64,000 bases of DNA from Mercurialis annua (Eukaryota > Streptophyta > Magnoliopsida > Malpighiales > Euphorbiaceae), in assembly GCF_937616625.2 (NCBI RefSeq), contig NC_065570.1, positions 40,865,665-40,929,664 of the forward strand, given 5' to 3'. Below the pieces are notes generated by a model. The model did no database searches and was not told where the DNA came from. It saw nothing but the letters and a program-made list of their open reading frames with translations. A program made the translations under genes and the position numbers. Shown one piece after another: positions 33,461 through 45,782 of the stretch (positions within the stretch are counted from its first letter, which is position 1; each line of letters opens with the position of its first letter).

Positions 33461-33643
33461 ATCGTGCACGACAGTACACGATCGTGCACTTGTGGTACAC
33501 GAACGTGTACCATCAATGGTGCACGAACGTGTACCAAAGTACACGAACGTGTACCAATATATGGTACACGATCGTGTACCAAGGTACACGAACGTGTACC
33601 ATCAAGGTACACGATCGTGTACCCCCCTACACGAATGTGCACC
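33461..33643. repeat. Array of ~8 short palindromes, GGTACACGATCGTGTACC type (5' LTR)
   Basis: Eight or so units, either perfect palindromes (GGTACACGATCGTGTACC) or near-palindromes with an AA centre (GGTACACGAACGTGTACC) or GC in the arm (GTGCACG), are separated by 1-10 bp. A larger hairpin, CCGGAAATTGATTCCGG, precedes them at about 33441-33457. Confidence 0.85.
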
Positions 33644-34915
33644 CTCCGATTCTCGCACCCCGATTCTTCGTACCTCGATTGCATTAGTTGAATTCGCGTA
33701 TTGAATCAGAAATCAAATAGTAGTTAATCGATTAATGTGAATAGTTAACCTAATGAGGTTAAACGGGAATTAAGTTAGAAATGATATACGATCCAGATAC
33801 CGTTTATCGGCATATACGTGGGAAGCACGACGGTTAATAAAAGTTCAGTGTGTCGAGTCTTGAGTCTAGAGTCAATCTTAGAATAGGATTCTAATTTAAG
33901 TCAAATGTTTTAAAATTTGTTTTAGATACGGCGAGGCAAGAAGCAGATGGACCAGTAGTTTGGGAAGCTTGACGTTTTAAAGCCCCGACATATTTTTGGA
34001 TAAGCGTTTTCAGTGAGTTTATACGATTTGCTTTTAAAGTATTTATTTAAGCAAATATTTTATATTGCTTTATGATGTTTTGCATGATTGCGATGCGAAT
34101 TATTTTTATGAATTGCATATGCTTGATTTGAAACCAGTATTGATCCGATGGAACGTGCTACCTATTGGGCGACAATAGGACTGCGTGATCACCAGTTTTG
34201 ATATAACTCAGCTGGGAGCTGATGATGATTATGAAATTTACGATTGAGTATATGATTTGATACGAGTGAGCACTCGGCTACGGTGTAGTCTGGAGTCCCC
34301 GTATCTAGTGGCTGGGCCACCAGCGAGTTGGACTCGCAATTGATATTTATGATTGGGTTGCTCGATTGATTATTAGTATGTTTGAGGATTAAGGTTTTAA
34401 TCGGATCCTGTACTTGGCTGCATACGATTGAATATCGTTTTATGTTTTATGTGAATACTTATTAGTAAATATATGAACTCACTCAGTATATCCCAATATA
34501 CTGACCTCTCACAGATTTTCTTTCAGGTTAAAGACGCTTTGAAGCAACGGACTTCTATCCTACTTCCAGAAGTCTGTATTTTTGAGTATGTAAAGAAACA
34601 GTACTTTACTCTTAGAGCTGCAGTAGATAAGTATTTTGCAAGTCAGCTTATAGTATATAGTTTTCTGTAAATATAACTTTAATGTTTTAAAGTTTTAAAC
34701 GTTTTACGCTTGCTGCGTTATTTATATTGTGACTGCCAGAGGATATGTGTGCCTGGCGTGTGTGCTTCTGCATGACACGTGTTTATGTATCTCATGCATG
34801 ACGTTTATGTTTTGCGAAAAATTATTTTATGTTTTTAGGCTTGCTACGGGTTTCGGAGCAACCACTCCCATTCCCTAGCGCCAATCTCGGCCCTGAGATT
34901 GGGCCGTGACAATGT

Positions 34916-34927
34916 TGGTATCAGAGC
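34916..34927 (+). other. Primer-binding site, initiator tRNA-Met
   Basis: TGGTATCAGAGC, 4 nt after the 5' LTR; this is the standard plant complement of initiator methionine tRNA. Confidence 0.93.
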
Positions 34928-35174
34928 ATGGTCCAGTTACCATTGCTTATGTCAGAAGAGTGATTGACTTGCCTAGGAATCTACTGCAGCACATAGGATT
35001 CGAGTCTTGTCTTTGTTACGTATTCATTTGATTTTCAAACTTTCAGCTTTCCCCCTAGGATGTGAGTCTGTCTTACGTGTGTGTTCGCATGTGATAAGAT
35101 GCGCGTTTGATACGATATGCGTTTGCGATAATATGCGATTATGTGGCTAAGTAACGCTGTTTGTCCTGGTCAGG

Positions 35175-36404
35175 ATGTCTGACCAACGACAAGAAGTAGA
35201 GTGAGCTGCCGCTGCAGCACGAAACGTTATAGAAGGGGCGCATGACGTCCATCCAGAAGCTCAAGATGAGTCTTCTGTTCAGGGTGGAGGAGGTGGTGGC
35301 CAAGAGGCCCAGGCGCAGGCACCTGGAGTGCAAGCGCAAGCCCAGCAACCTAATATTGTGGGTTTTGATCTGAATCAGTTTCTTACGGGAATTGCAGCTA
35401 TGCAAGCTAATCAGGCTGAGGTGCAGAATATGCATCGTAAACAACTTCAACAACAACAGCTACGCAATGTGGCTTTTACTGACCGAGATATCGTCTTGGC
35501 TTATATGCGTCTTAAGCCAACTAAGTTTGACGGCACAGGCGATGCTCTCGATTTCCTCGAAGAAGTAGAACGTAACGCTCGACGCCTGCAAGCTAATGAG
35601 AGACATACCATCATTACGGTGGAAATGTCAATGAAAGGACCCGCGAAAGATTGGTTTCAGCAGCATATTCAGCCAACCATGGATACTATGACCTGGGCTG
35701 AATTTGCAAACCACTTTAGAGAATACTTCTTACCATATGCGGTGACGGAGAGTTATCGTAGTCAGTGGTTGACCCTGAGTAGAGGCAATCGGTCTGTGCA
35801 AGAGTTTGTAACGGAGTTTACCAGAGTGAGTAGGTTTGCACCAGACCTGACTACAGACCCAGTCAGAGTGAACTCGAGGTTTGTAGAGGGTCTAGGAGCT
35901 GAATTTGTGAGTCTGACGTCTGATATCGAAAGAACTCTAGTGAAACTGATCGACAGCGCTAGACAAATGGAAATTTCTCTGATCCGTTTCGGAAAGATTC
36001 CCGATCCTTCTAATGTTGCTCCTGTGAGGAGTGATGTGTTCCGCAGCGTACAGAGCGCACCTACCCAATCATACGTCAGAAGTTATTCTCAACCCCCATC
36101 ACGCCAACAGAGAAATAAGAGAGCTCGGTATGGAACTAGAGTTAGTACTTCAGGCACCGGATTTAGTGCCAGATCCATGAGTGATATGGGAGGCGGAGTT
36201 CCTATATGTCTGAACTGTAATAGGAGACATTATGTCGCGTGCTACATTGCTACTGGAGCATGTTTTAACTGTGGTCAACGGGGCCATTTTGCTAGAGACT
36301 GTCCGAGGCAGATGCCCCAAGGTTCGATGACTACTATAGTACAACCTTCTTATCAGCAGCAGAGAACTGCGCAGCATATAGCGTCAGGATATGATCAGAC
36401 ATGA
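35175..36404 (+). pseudogene. Gag of the Tekay element (premature stop)
   Basis: ATG 35175 starts MSDQRQEVE and meets TGA at 35202-35204, one base away from the CGA expected in frame. The frame continues through a Gln/Ala-rich stretch, a gag domain (about 35510-35990, with FLEEVERNARRL, AKDWFQ and FREYFLP) and a CFNCGQRGHFARDC zinc knuckle (about 36260-36302). It ends at 36404, where a frameshift separates it from pol. Intact copies form the particle core. Another ATG at 35409 could in principle restart translation downstream of the stop. Confidence 0.88.
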
Positions 36405-39400
36405 AGTACCTTCACGGGCCAGAGAGGCCGTGTTACGCAAATCGAGGAGGCAGAAATGGCGGAGGACGTGGTACTAGTCAGACTTCGCAGGCTGGCGGGA
36501 GTCAAGCTAGGGTCTTTGCACTGAATCCTCAAGAGGCTCAGGCTTCCAATGCTGTGGTGCAAGGTACCTTTCCTATCGCTTCTCAAGACGCATTAATTTT
36601 ATTTGATCCGGGCGCTACGCATTCGTTTGTTTCGCCTAGTTTCGCTAGTAAGTTAGGATTGCAACCAGCGTATCTTAGGAATCCCTTGTCCGTAGCTACT
36701 CCAGCCGGAGAAAGTGTGGAAGTTAGTATCGTTTATCCGTCTTGTCCTGTGAAAATTCAAGAACGAGATTTGTTGGTCGATTTGATTTTACTTGAGGTAT
36801 TAGCTTTTGACGTCATACTAGGAATGGATTGGCTAGCTCAACACTACGCCAATGTGGATTGCCGAAAGAAGACGGTAACATTTAACACGCCTGGAATTGA
36901 AGCGATTTCAATCCAGGGTGATAAGACGAAATCTCCTACGAATGTCATTTCGGCTGTTAAAGCTTGTCGCATGTTAAAGAAGGGATGTCAAGGATTCTTG
37001 GCGATAGTACGAGACGTGGAGAAGAAAAGTGTGAACTTAAGTGACGTGCCAGTTGTATTGGAGTATCCAGACGTTTTTCCAGAGGAATTACCTGGATTAC
37101 CCCCAGATCGCGAGATTGAGTTTTGTATCGAATTGGCTCCTGGCACGAAGCCGATATCGATACCTCCTTATCGAATGGCGCCAGCAGAGCTCAAAGAACT
37201 TAAGGATCAGCTAGAAGAATTATTTAATCGTGGTTTCATCAGACCGAGTGTATCCCCGTGGGGTGCACCAGTGTTGTTCGTGAAAAAGAAGGATGGATCA
37301 TTTCGACTATGTATCGATTATCGACAGCTGAATAAGGTGACGATCAAGAATAAGTATCCGTTACCTAGAATCGACGATTTGTTCGACCAGTTACAAGGAG
37401 CAAAGTACTTCTCCAAGATCGATTTGAGATCAGGCTATCATCAGCTAAAGATTCATAATGATGATGTTCAGAAGACTGCTTTTCGAACTCGATACGGTCA
37501 GTAGGCATTTCTCGTTATGTCATTCGGATTGACGAACGCCCCAGCAGCCTTCATGGATTTGATGAATAGAATATTCAAACCGTACTTGGATCGATTCGTA
37601 ATCGTGTTTATCGACGACATTTTGATTTATTCGCGTACAGAAGAAGAACATGCTCAACATCTGCGGATAGTACTACAGACGCTAAGAGAGCATCAGCTTT
37701 ACGCCAAATTCTCTAAATGTGAATTTTGGCTAACGGAAGTAGCTTTCTTAGGTCATATGGTATCACAAAGCGGTATCAAGGTTGATCCAAAGAAGATTGA
37801 AGCTGTGATAGAATGGAAGCGGCCTGAATCAGTTACGGAAGTTAGAAGTTTTCTTGGTTTAGCGGGATATTACAGACGATTTGTACAGGACTTTTCAAAG
37901 ATCGCTGTACCTTTGACGAAGTTAACTCAGAAGAACGCGAAATTCAACTGGACGGACCAGTGTGAACTCAGTTTTCTGAAACTGAAAGAGTGTTTGACGA
38001 CGGCACCAGTCTTAACGTCACCAGAAGGAACGGAAGGATTCACAGTATACTGTGATGCATCAAGAGTTGGACTAGGATGCGTCCTTATGCAACATGGTCG
38101 AGTGATTGCATACGCTTCGCGACAGCTTAAGAAGCACGAGACGAACTATCCGATGCATGATCTAGAGCTAGCAGCAGTCATTTTTGCGTTAAAGATCTGG
38201 AGACATTATTTATACGGCGCCACGTGCGAGATCTTTACAGATCATAAAAGCTTGAAGTACATTTTCGACCAGCGAGAATTGAACCTCAGACAGCGGAGAT
38301 GGATGGAATTATTAAAAGATTACGACTGCACGATACAATACCATCCAGGCAAGGCTAACGTCGTGGCAGATGCATTAAGCAGAAAGTCAGCAGGAAGTCT
38401 CGCGGACGTTACAACGACATGGCGGAGACCATTAATCAACGAAATTCATACGATGTTTAGTCAAGGAGTTGAGTTCGAGATTTCATCTCTCGGAAACCTA
38501 ATGGCTCAGTTAACGATACGATCGACGTTGATAAATCAGATCAAAGAATTGCAAGCGGACGACCCTCAATTGAAGCATCTAATTGAGGAAGTTCAACAAG
38601 AAAAGAGTCAAGATTTCAGTATCGTCAATGGAATACTGAAATATGGCAATCGAATGTGCGTTCCATTTGTGGAAGACTTAAGACAGAAGATCATGGAAGA
38701 GACGCATGGAACGATGTATAGCGTTCATCCTGGTTCCACGAAGATGTACCATGACATCAAGACAACGTTTTTGTGGAGCGGAATGAAGAAGGACATTGCG
38801 GAGTTTGTGGCTAAATGCCCGACTTGTCAGCAAGTCAAATTGGAACATCAACGACCTTACGGATTTCTTCATCCGTTACCCATCCCGGAGTGGAAATGGG
38901 AGCAAATTACGATGGATTTCGTAGTTGGGTTACCCAAGACGCAGAAAGGTTTTGATTCTATTTGGGTAATCATGGATCGCTTGACAAAGTCAGCGCAATT
39001 CATTCCTATCAAGACGACGTATTCTGCAGCAAAGTTGGCGGAGATTTACATCGATAAGATCGTAAGCATACACGGAGTTCCCGTGTCAATCGTTTCAGAT
39101 AGAGGCTCCGTATTTACCTCTCATTTCTGGAAGAGCTTACAAGACGCGTTAAGAACGCGATTGAATTTCAGCACTGCGTTTCACCCTCAGACGGACGGTC
39201 AGTCTGAACGAACGATTCAAACGTTAGAAGATATGCTTCGACTATGCGTACTAGACTTCGGAGGTAGTTGGGATACGTACCTACCTCTAGTCGAATTCGC
39301 CTACAACAATAGCTATCACTCGAGTATCGAGATGGCTCCTTACGAAGCACTATACGGTCGCAAGTGTCGATCCCCTATCTGTTGGGATGAAGTCGGTGAA

Positions 39401-39994
39401 CGGAAGCTCACCGGAGCGGAAGTCATCCAGATCACATCGGAGAAAGTTCCGTTATTAAAACAACGTCTGAATACTGTTTCTAGTCGACAAAAGAGTTACG
39501 CGGACCCCAAGAGGAAGGATATCGAATTTCAGATCGGAGATTACGTATTTCTCAAAGTATCACCGATGAAGGGAGTTATTCGTTTCGGAAAGAAGGGTAA
39601 GTTGGCTCCGAGATATGTCGGACCCTACCAGATCGTAGAACGCATAGGCTCAGTTGCCTACAAGCTGGATTTGCCACCAGAGATGTCGCAAGTTCATCCT
39701 GTCTTCCATATTTCCATGCTTCGGAAATATGTACCAGACCCTTCTCGAATAATTCAACCGCAAGTGGTGGACGTGAGCGAGGAACTGACTTAAGAAGAAC
39801 GACCACTGCAGATTGTCGACACGCAGATACGACAATTACGAACGAAGAGGATTCCAATGGTGAAAGTTCTTTGGAGAAGTCAATCCGTAGAAGAGTGCAC
39901 GTGGGAAACAGAAGAGGATATGAGGCAGAAATATCCTTACCTTTTTATTCAAGGTATGTGGCTAATTTTAAATTCGAGGACGAATTTATTTTAA
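36401..39994 (+). pseudogene. Pol of the Tekay element: protease, RT, RNase H, integrase, chromodomain (two stops)
   Basis: One frame from about 36398 to 39994, broken by TAG 37502-37504 and TAA 39791-39793. Protease: [12 protein letters not shown] near 36600, with Pro in the D-S/T-G triad. [31 protein letters not shown] and the catalytic FIDDILIYS (about 37605). RNase [24 protein letters not shown] and [10 protein letters not shown] to about 38385. Integrase: a His2-Cys2 finger (about 38720-38830, CPTCQQ), the DDE residues in [15 protein letters not shown] and [11 protein letters not shown], and the GPYQI region. The chromodomain lies entirely after the last stop (VLWRSQSVEECTWE, near 39870). 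The first stop lies inside RT, so no complete enzyme can be made. Confidence 0.92.
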
Positions 39995-40010
39995 GGGGGG
40001 GGGGGGGGGG
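39995..40010 (+). other. Polypurine tract, G16
   Basis: TTTTAA then sixteen G, then TGAA before the 3' LTR. Tekay elements usually have AAGGGGGGG-type tracts here; this one is unusually long and pure. Confidence 0.8.
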
Positions 40011-40014
40011 TGAA

Positions 40015-40418
40015 TGTAATACCCCAAAATATTTTAAGGTAATTAAGTCGTGCCACGTGTCGTGATTTCCGATAAATTAGATTAAAAAGAATTTAATTTA
40101 ATTATATTGGAAATTCAGGATAAAATTTAATGAGTCAATTAGCGGGATTTAAGGAGTTAATTTTGAAAATTTGGATGTGGAGGCATTTTGGGGCTAAATT
40201 GTAAATTTTGAAAAGTTTAGGGGCTAAAGTGCAAATTAGCCAATTAAACCCCGAAAATAGAAATTTGAGGATTTTTGATGGAAATGTATATTTTGAGTTG
40301 GTATTATTTATTCGGATATAAATAATACGTATATGAATTAATAGAAAGATTAATTGAATAGGTTTTGGACTAAATTGAAACTTTTGAAAAGTTTCAAGGA
40401 CCAAAATGCAAATTGACC

Positions 40419-40460
<42 letters not shown>

Positions 40461-42270
40461 AATTGAGAGGGAGAAGGATCCAGAAGCTCTTCTCTTCTTC
40501 CTCAGTTCATTCTTTCTCTCGTACGCCGTTTACGAACGGTTCGTCGCGCGGTTTTCGTTTCTCGTCCGTTTCCGACGTTCTATAACTCCAAACGATCGTA
40601 TTTCGATGGGTATCACGGTAAGCTTGACGTTTTCTCGTTTAAACGAATATAATTTGAGTTATATCGATTCAAAGTTTTAGGCCACGAAACGATTTTTTTT
40701 GTTTTATCGAGTATAGGATTGATATATAGCGTTTTGAGCTTAGAATACGCGTTTTGGTTGAGTTTGGAGCGTTTTTACGTATATAGCAGGTCGGAAACCC
40801 CGGAAATTGATTCCGGGGGATCGTGCACGACAGTACACGATCGTGCACTTATGGTACACGAACGTGTACCATCAATGGTGCACGAACGTGTACCAAAGTA
40901 CACGAACGTGTACCAATATATGGTACACGATCGTGTACCAAGGTACACAAACGTGTACCATCAAGGTACACGATCGTGTACCCCCCTACACGAACGTGCA
41001 CCCTCCGATTCTCGCACCCCGATTCTTCGTACCTCGATTGCATTAGTTGAATTCGCGTATTGAATCAGAAATCAAATAGTAGTTAATCGATTAATGTGAA
41101 TAGTTAACCTAATGAGGTTAAACGGGAATTAAGTTAGAAATGATATACGATCCAGATACCGTTTATCGGAATATACGTGAGAAGCACGACGGTTAATAAA
41201 AGTTCAGTGTGTCGAGTCTTGAGTCTAGAGTCAATCTTAGAATAGGATTCTAATTTAAGTCAAATGTTTTAAAATTTGTTTTAGATCCGGCGAGGCAAGA
41301 AGCAGCTGGACCAGTAGTTCGGGAAGCTTGACGTTTTAAAGCCCCGACATATTTTTGGATAAGCGTTTTCAGTGAGTTTATACGATTTGCTTTTAAAGTA
41401 TTTATTTAAGCAAATATTTTATATTGCTTTATGATGTTTTGCATGATTGCGATGCGAATTATTTTTATGAATTGCATATGCTTGATTTGAAACCAGTATT
41501 GATCCGATGGAACGTGCTACCTATTGGGCGACAATAGGACTGCGTGATCACCAGTTTTGATATAACTCAGCTGGGAGCTGATGATGATTATGAAATTTAC
41601 GATTGAGTATATGATTTGATACGAGTGAGCACTCGGCTACGGTGTAGTCTGGAGTCCCCGTATCTAGTGGCTGGGCCACCAGCGAGTTGGACTCGCAATT
41701 GATATTTATGATTGGGTTGCTCGATTGATTATTAGTATGTTTGAGGATTAAGGTTTCAATCGGATCCTGTACTTGGCTGCATACGATTGAATATCGTTTT
41801 ATGTTTTATGTGAATACTTATTAGTAAATATATGAACTCACTCAGTATATCCCAATATACTGACCTCTCACAGATTTTCTTTCAGGTTAAAGACGCTTTG
41901 AAGCAACGGACTTCTATCCTACTTCCAGAAGTCTGTATTTTTGAGTATGTAAAGAAACAGTACTTTACTCTTAGAGCTGCAGTAGATAAGTATTTTGCAA
42001 GTCAGCTTATAGTATATAGTTTTCTGTAAATATAACTTTAATGTTTTAAAGTTTTAAACGTTTTACGCTTGCTGCGTTATTTATATTGTGACTGCCAGAG
42101 GATATGTGTGCCTGGCGTGTGTGCTTCTGCATGACACGTGTTTATGTATGTCATGCATGACGTTTATGTTTTGCGAAAAATTATTTTATGTTTTTAGGCT
42201 TGCTACGGGTTTCGGAGCAACCACTCCCATTCCCTAGCGCCGGTCTCGGCCCTGAGATTGGGTCGTGACA
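40015..42270 (+). repeat. 3' LTR of the Tekay element
   Basis: 2256 bp, TGTAATACCCC...GTGACA, followed by ACAAA. Highly similar to 32523-34911, with a short TA run and scattered substitutions. Confidence 0.93.
40819..41002. repeat. Array of ~8 short palindromes (3' LTR copy)
   Basis: Same arrangement as 33461-33643, with small substitutions (for example GGTACACAAACGTGTACC in place of GGTACACGAACGTGTACC). The array was therefore already present when the element inserted. Confidence 0.85.
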
Positions 42271-42383
42271 ACAAATTCTTGAAGATCCTAAAAAAAATAG
42301 GATTTTTTTTAGATCTATCAAAGTTCTTGTAGATTGATATTTGGTGAGTTTGAAAATCATTCAAAGCTAGAACTTCTCCGAAT

Positions 42384-42884
42384 GAAACTAAATGTTATCA
42401 TTGTGATAACGTGAAGCACACGTGTGAAACCTGCTTCAAACTACATGGATATCCCGATTGGTGGACTGACTTTCAGGCCAAGAAAAAGCGAGATGCGACT
42501 CATGTAGAGGTTGATGGAACAATGGGCAAGGCAGCAATTGCTGAAAGCGCACCACATATTTCTTTCATTCCTGCAGCAGAAACCTCTCTTGAAATATTAA
42601 CTACTACTGATCCAGGTATTGCTCTCTTTAATTCACCTAAGGATAACCAATGCAATGCATGGATTCTTGACTCCGGAGCTACATATCACATGACCTTTGA
42701 TGCTACTGATATTTCTCAAACTTCCTTACCACGGAGGTCTAGCATTGCTAATGCTAACGGAGTTGTATCTCCTGTTACAGGGGCTGGCATAGTTACACTA
42801 TCTCCTACTATACCTTTATCTAATACACTACTTGTCCCTTCTCTTTCACATAAATTATTATCTGCTAGTCAAGTTACTACATAA
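42384..42884 (+). pseudogene. Copia gag end and protease
   Basis: The frame opens with the zinc knuckle CYHCDNVKHTCETC (C-x2-C-x4-H-x4-C, about 42391-42432) and the copia FKLHGYPDWW signature. About 80 residues later comes the aspartic protease WILDSGATYHMT, with an intact DSG, ending at TAA 42882-42884. The bulk of gag upstream is missing. Confidence 0.85.
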
Positions 42885-44250
42885 TTAAATTGTGTGGTAC
42901 TTATTTACTCAACTTTTTGTTTACTTCAGGATATTCTCACCAAGGAGATCATTGGGCGTGGTACTAAAGAGGGGGATTATAATATATGGATGACTTCAAT
43001 ATGGGCAGAGCACATCATATGCATCATCCAGCTGGCACTAAAGAGCGAGAGATTTGGCTTTGGCATCGACATTTATGACATCCATCTTTTGGTTATATGA
43101 GACGTTTGTTTCCTAAATTATTTTTACATGCATCAGATAATGATCTTAAATGTGATACTTGCATTTTAGCTAAAAGTCATAGAGTTCCTTATCTTTTGAG
43201 TATCAATAAAAGCAATATTCCTTTTGCTTTAATCCACTCGGATGTGTGGGGGTCCTTCTCTAGTCTCTACTGTTTCTGGTATTCATGGTTTTATGATATT
43301 TGTAGATGGTTGTACCCGCATGACATGGATGTACTTGCTAAAACATAAAGATGAAGTCTTGACCATGTTTCAATCATTTCATGTTATGGTCCAGACTCAT
43401 CCTTGAAACTGCTAGAGCCTAGTTACTTGGTGCTTATGTACCTTGCAAATATTGGACGGATGCTGTTTCAACAACAGTTCATCTCCTCAATCGGATGCCA
43501 TCAAGAGTTTTAAATTTTAAGATTCCATTCCAAGCTCTATCTACATATGACTCTTTACCTATGTTACTAATGATTCCTCCTTGAATCTTTGGTTCTGTTG
43601 CTTTTGTCCATCTTCATAAGAACCAGCGGACAAAACTAGATCCTTGTGCTGTTCGATGTTTGTTTTTGGGATATGGCTCTAATTAAAAGGGATATAAATG
43701 TTATGATCCAATCCACAAACAAACTTATGTAACTATGGATGTTACATTTGTGGAATCTGACACCTTTTTCTTTAAACATATCAATTCTCCGCTTCAAAGG
43801 AAGACTCAAGAAAAAGCACCGAATTGGTTACAATTTAATTGGTTCAATAATAATGAATGCGTAGAGTCCGGTATAAGGCCAAAAATGTCGACATCTCCAT
43901 AACACACTAGTCCAGATGATACAACTCTAGAAGATAAAAATGAATCCCCCTTCTCCTCAGTACCAAACGACCCTTCTCCTATTAATAGTGAGAATATACC
44001 TGAAGTATGTTCACCCACTTTATCTCCAAGTTCTAATGATATTGATACAACCGTGGATTGTAGATTACCTTTCAGACATAATCGAGGCAAAGCACCACAT
44101 CGATATTCACCGAAATTTGAAGAGCGAAGGTCAAAATATCCAATTGCAAATTATATGTCTACAACACAGCTCTCCGAACCTCTCAAAACCTTGGTACATA
44201 CCCTTTCCTCTTCTCATATACCTAATAATGTCCATGAAGCATTATCTGAC
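42885..44250 (+). pseudogene. Copia integrase and linker, heavily degraded
   Basis: Pieces in several frames: a GAG-pre-integrase-like segment near 43000-43150, CDTCILAKSHRVPY (43150-43190) with the integrase zinc-finger cysteines, HSDVWG (43225-43245), and a later segment around 43480-43790 with NRMPSRVL-like and FLGYGS-like wording. Frameshifts, stops and a deletion remove the complete DDE core. Confidence 0.75.
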
Positions 44251-45307
44251 CCTAATTGGACTCAAGCTATGAAAGAGGAGATGGACGCGCTACTTAAAAA
44301 TGGCACTTGGAACTTGGTTCCGTTACCAGAAGGAAAAAACCCGGTTGGATGTAGATGGGTATTTTCTATCAAACATAAAGCAGATGGATCCATAGAAAGA
44401 TATAAAGCACGATTGGTGGCAAAGGATTATACACAGACGTATGGAATAGACTATCAACATTCTCGCTGGTGGCTAAATTAAACACCGTTAGGGTGTTGTT
44501 ATCTCTTGCAGCGAATCTTGATTGGCCACTACACCAGTTTGATGTAAAAAATGCCTTTCTCCATGGTGATTTGGAGGAAGAAGTCTACATGGACATTCCA
44601 CCAGGATACACGACAACTTCGGAATCCAAGGTGGTGTGCAAGTTGCAGCGAGCATTGTATGGATTAAAGCAATCCCCCCGAGCATGGTTTGGAAGATTCA
44701 GCTTGGCAATGAAGAAATATGGCTTCCAACAAAGCAATTTAGAGCATACACTCTTCCTAAAACACTAGCTAGGTAAGGTTACAGCTTTGATTGTGTATGT
44801 AGATGATATGATTATCACAGGAGATGATCCAGAAGAAATATCAAGACTTCAAGAACAATTAAGAGCTGAATTTGAAATGAATAATCTAGGAAGACTTAAA
44901 TATTTTTTAGGAATTGAAGTTTCCAGATCAAAGCAAGGTATATTTCTTTGCCAACGAAAATATGTCCTAGATTTATTATATGAGGTTGGACTACTAGATT
45001 GCAAGCCAGCAGATATACCAATCTTCCAAAATCACAAACTTGGAAACCATCCTGATCAAGTACCTACGAATAAAGAAACATATCAGAGATTAGTTGGAAA
45101 ATTGATCTATTTGTCTCACACACGTCCAGATATCGCCAATGCTGTGAGTGTAGTAAGCCAATTCATGCACTATCCAAGTGAAGATCACATGGATGCAGTG
45201 ATGAGAATTCTTCGATACTTGAAGTTGTCTCCTAGAAAGGGGATAATTTTCTCAAAGAACAATCATTTAAAGGTAGAAGGATATACTGATGAAGACTGGG
45301 CAGGAAG
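44251..45307 (+). pseudogene. Copia reverse transcriptase, frameshifted, and start of RNase H
   Basis: RT starts with WTQAMKEEMDALLKNGTW and CRWVFSIKHKADGS. A short deletion near 44455-44462 shifts the frame before LNTVRVLLSLAANLDWPLHQ. FDVKNAFLHGDLEEEVYM, ALYGLKQSPRAWF and the catalytic YVDDMIITGDD (about 44800) follow, with a stop at 44766-44768 between them. The frame continues to the RNase H motif EGYTDEDWAGS, where the Athila target duplication GGAAG (45303-45307) ends it. Confidence 0.9.
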
Positions 45308-45543
45308 TGATAGGAGTAAAATACTCCTATCTTTAGGATGTCTTTTCGTATGCTTTTATGTGCTTTCACCCCACTTTTATATGGAATGGATTAGCTTATA
45401 GAGGGTGTTTATGTTTCAGGGAATCAAGAGCATTACGAAGAGTTTTGAAGCCGGAATAGCGGAAAATGAGCGGAAACGGAAGTCGAGCGCGAAAGGAGCT
45501 AAAGCCGGAAGCGAAAGAAATGAATCCCTCCCCTTCTGAAGAG

Positions 45544-45677
45544 GTGTCTCAATTCGAGACACCCCACTTATATGGGTGTCTCGAATTGAGACACAAAGAT
45601 TCAAGAAACAGATTGCTTAGCAATCTGTGTCTCGAATCGAGACACACCTATAAGTTGCTTGTCTCGATTCGAGACAA
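45544..45677. repeat. Palindrome tetrad 1 (Athila 5' LTR)
   Basis: Four 19-nt units: GTGTCTCAATTCGAGACAC (45544-45562), its exact reverse complement GTGTCTCGAATTGAGACAC (45576-45594), GTGTCTCGAATCGAGACAC (45627-45645) and TTGTCTCGATTCGAGACAA (45659-45677). Between units 2 and 3 lies a different hairpin, CAGATTGCTTAGCAATCTG (45610-45628). Units 1 and 2 can pair with each other over about 22 bp. Confidence 0.95.
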
Positions 45678-45774
45678 GGGTTAACAGAATGCTCGAAATT
45701 TTCTTAGTTTCTTTCCCTATTGGGCCAAACATTCTAGATGGGTTGTATTTTTTATTCCCTATTTTGGGTAGTAC

Positions 45775-45782
45775 TATATAAG
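45775..45782 (+). promoter_or_regulatory. TATA box candidate in the Athila LTR
   Basis: TATATAAG about 100 bp downstream of the palindrome tetrad, repeated at 55959-55966 in the 3' LTR. The position places the tetrad in the upstream U3 region, where enhancers lie. Confidence 0.6.

Larger units (their letters stand above)
32523..34911 (+). repeat. 5' LTR of the Tekay element
   Basis: 2389 bp. It is 133 bp longer than its partner, mostly because the TA-rich microsatellite is expanded. It contains the TATAAG promoter candidate, the CCGGAAAT..ATTCCGG hairpin and the GTACACGWWCGTGTAC palindrome array. Small frames inside it (for example 34473-34670) occur identically in the other LTR and are not genes. 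Confidence 0.93.
32523..42270 (+). mobile_element. Tekay/Del-type chromovirus (Ty3/gypsy), full length but inactivated
   Basis: LTRs 32523-34911 and 40015-42270, TGTAATACCCC...GTGACA, flanked by ACAAA (32518-32522 and 42271-42275). The primer site is TGGTATCAGAGC (initiator tRNA-Met); the polypurine tract is a 16-G run. The gene order gag, protease, reverse transcriptase, RNase H, integrase, chromodomain in a single sense direction defines a chromovirus, and motif wording fits the Tekay/Del clade. Coding is broken by three in-frame stops (35202, 37502, 39791) and one frameshift near 36400. It sits inside the Ty1/copia element at 42276 onward. Confidence 0.93.

Noticed and set aside
33461..33643. 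CRISPR-like array (short palindromic repeats with spacers)
   Set aside because: Plant nuclear LTR context, spacers of only 1-10 bp, variable units and no cas genes.
33337..33704. Frames on both strands over the Tekay palindrome array
   Set aside because: The palindromes read open on both strands and in several frames; they recur identically in the 3' LTR, so this is repeat translation.
34916..34927. tRNA gene fragment
   Set aside because: It is the 12-nt primer-binding complement of initiator tRNA-Met, not a tRNA gene; no tRNA gene was seen in the window.
45416..45684. LTR frames with repeated SRFET/SIRD phrases
   Set aside because: They translate the palindrome tetrad and recur at 55600-55868; no start context or domain.
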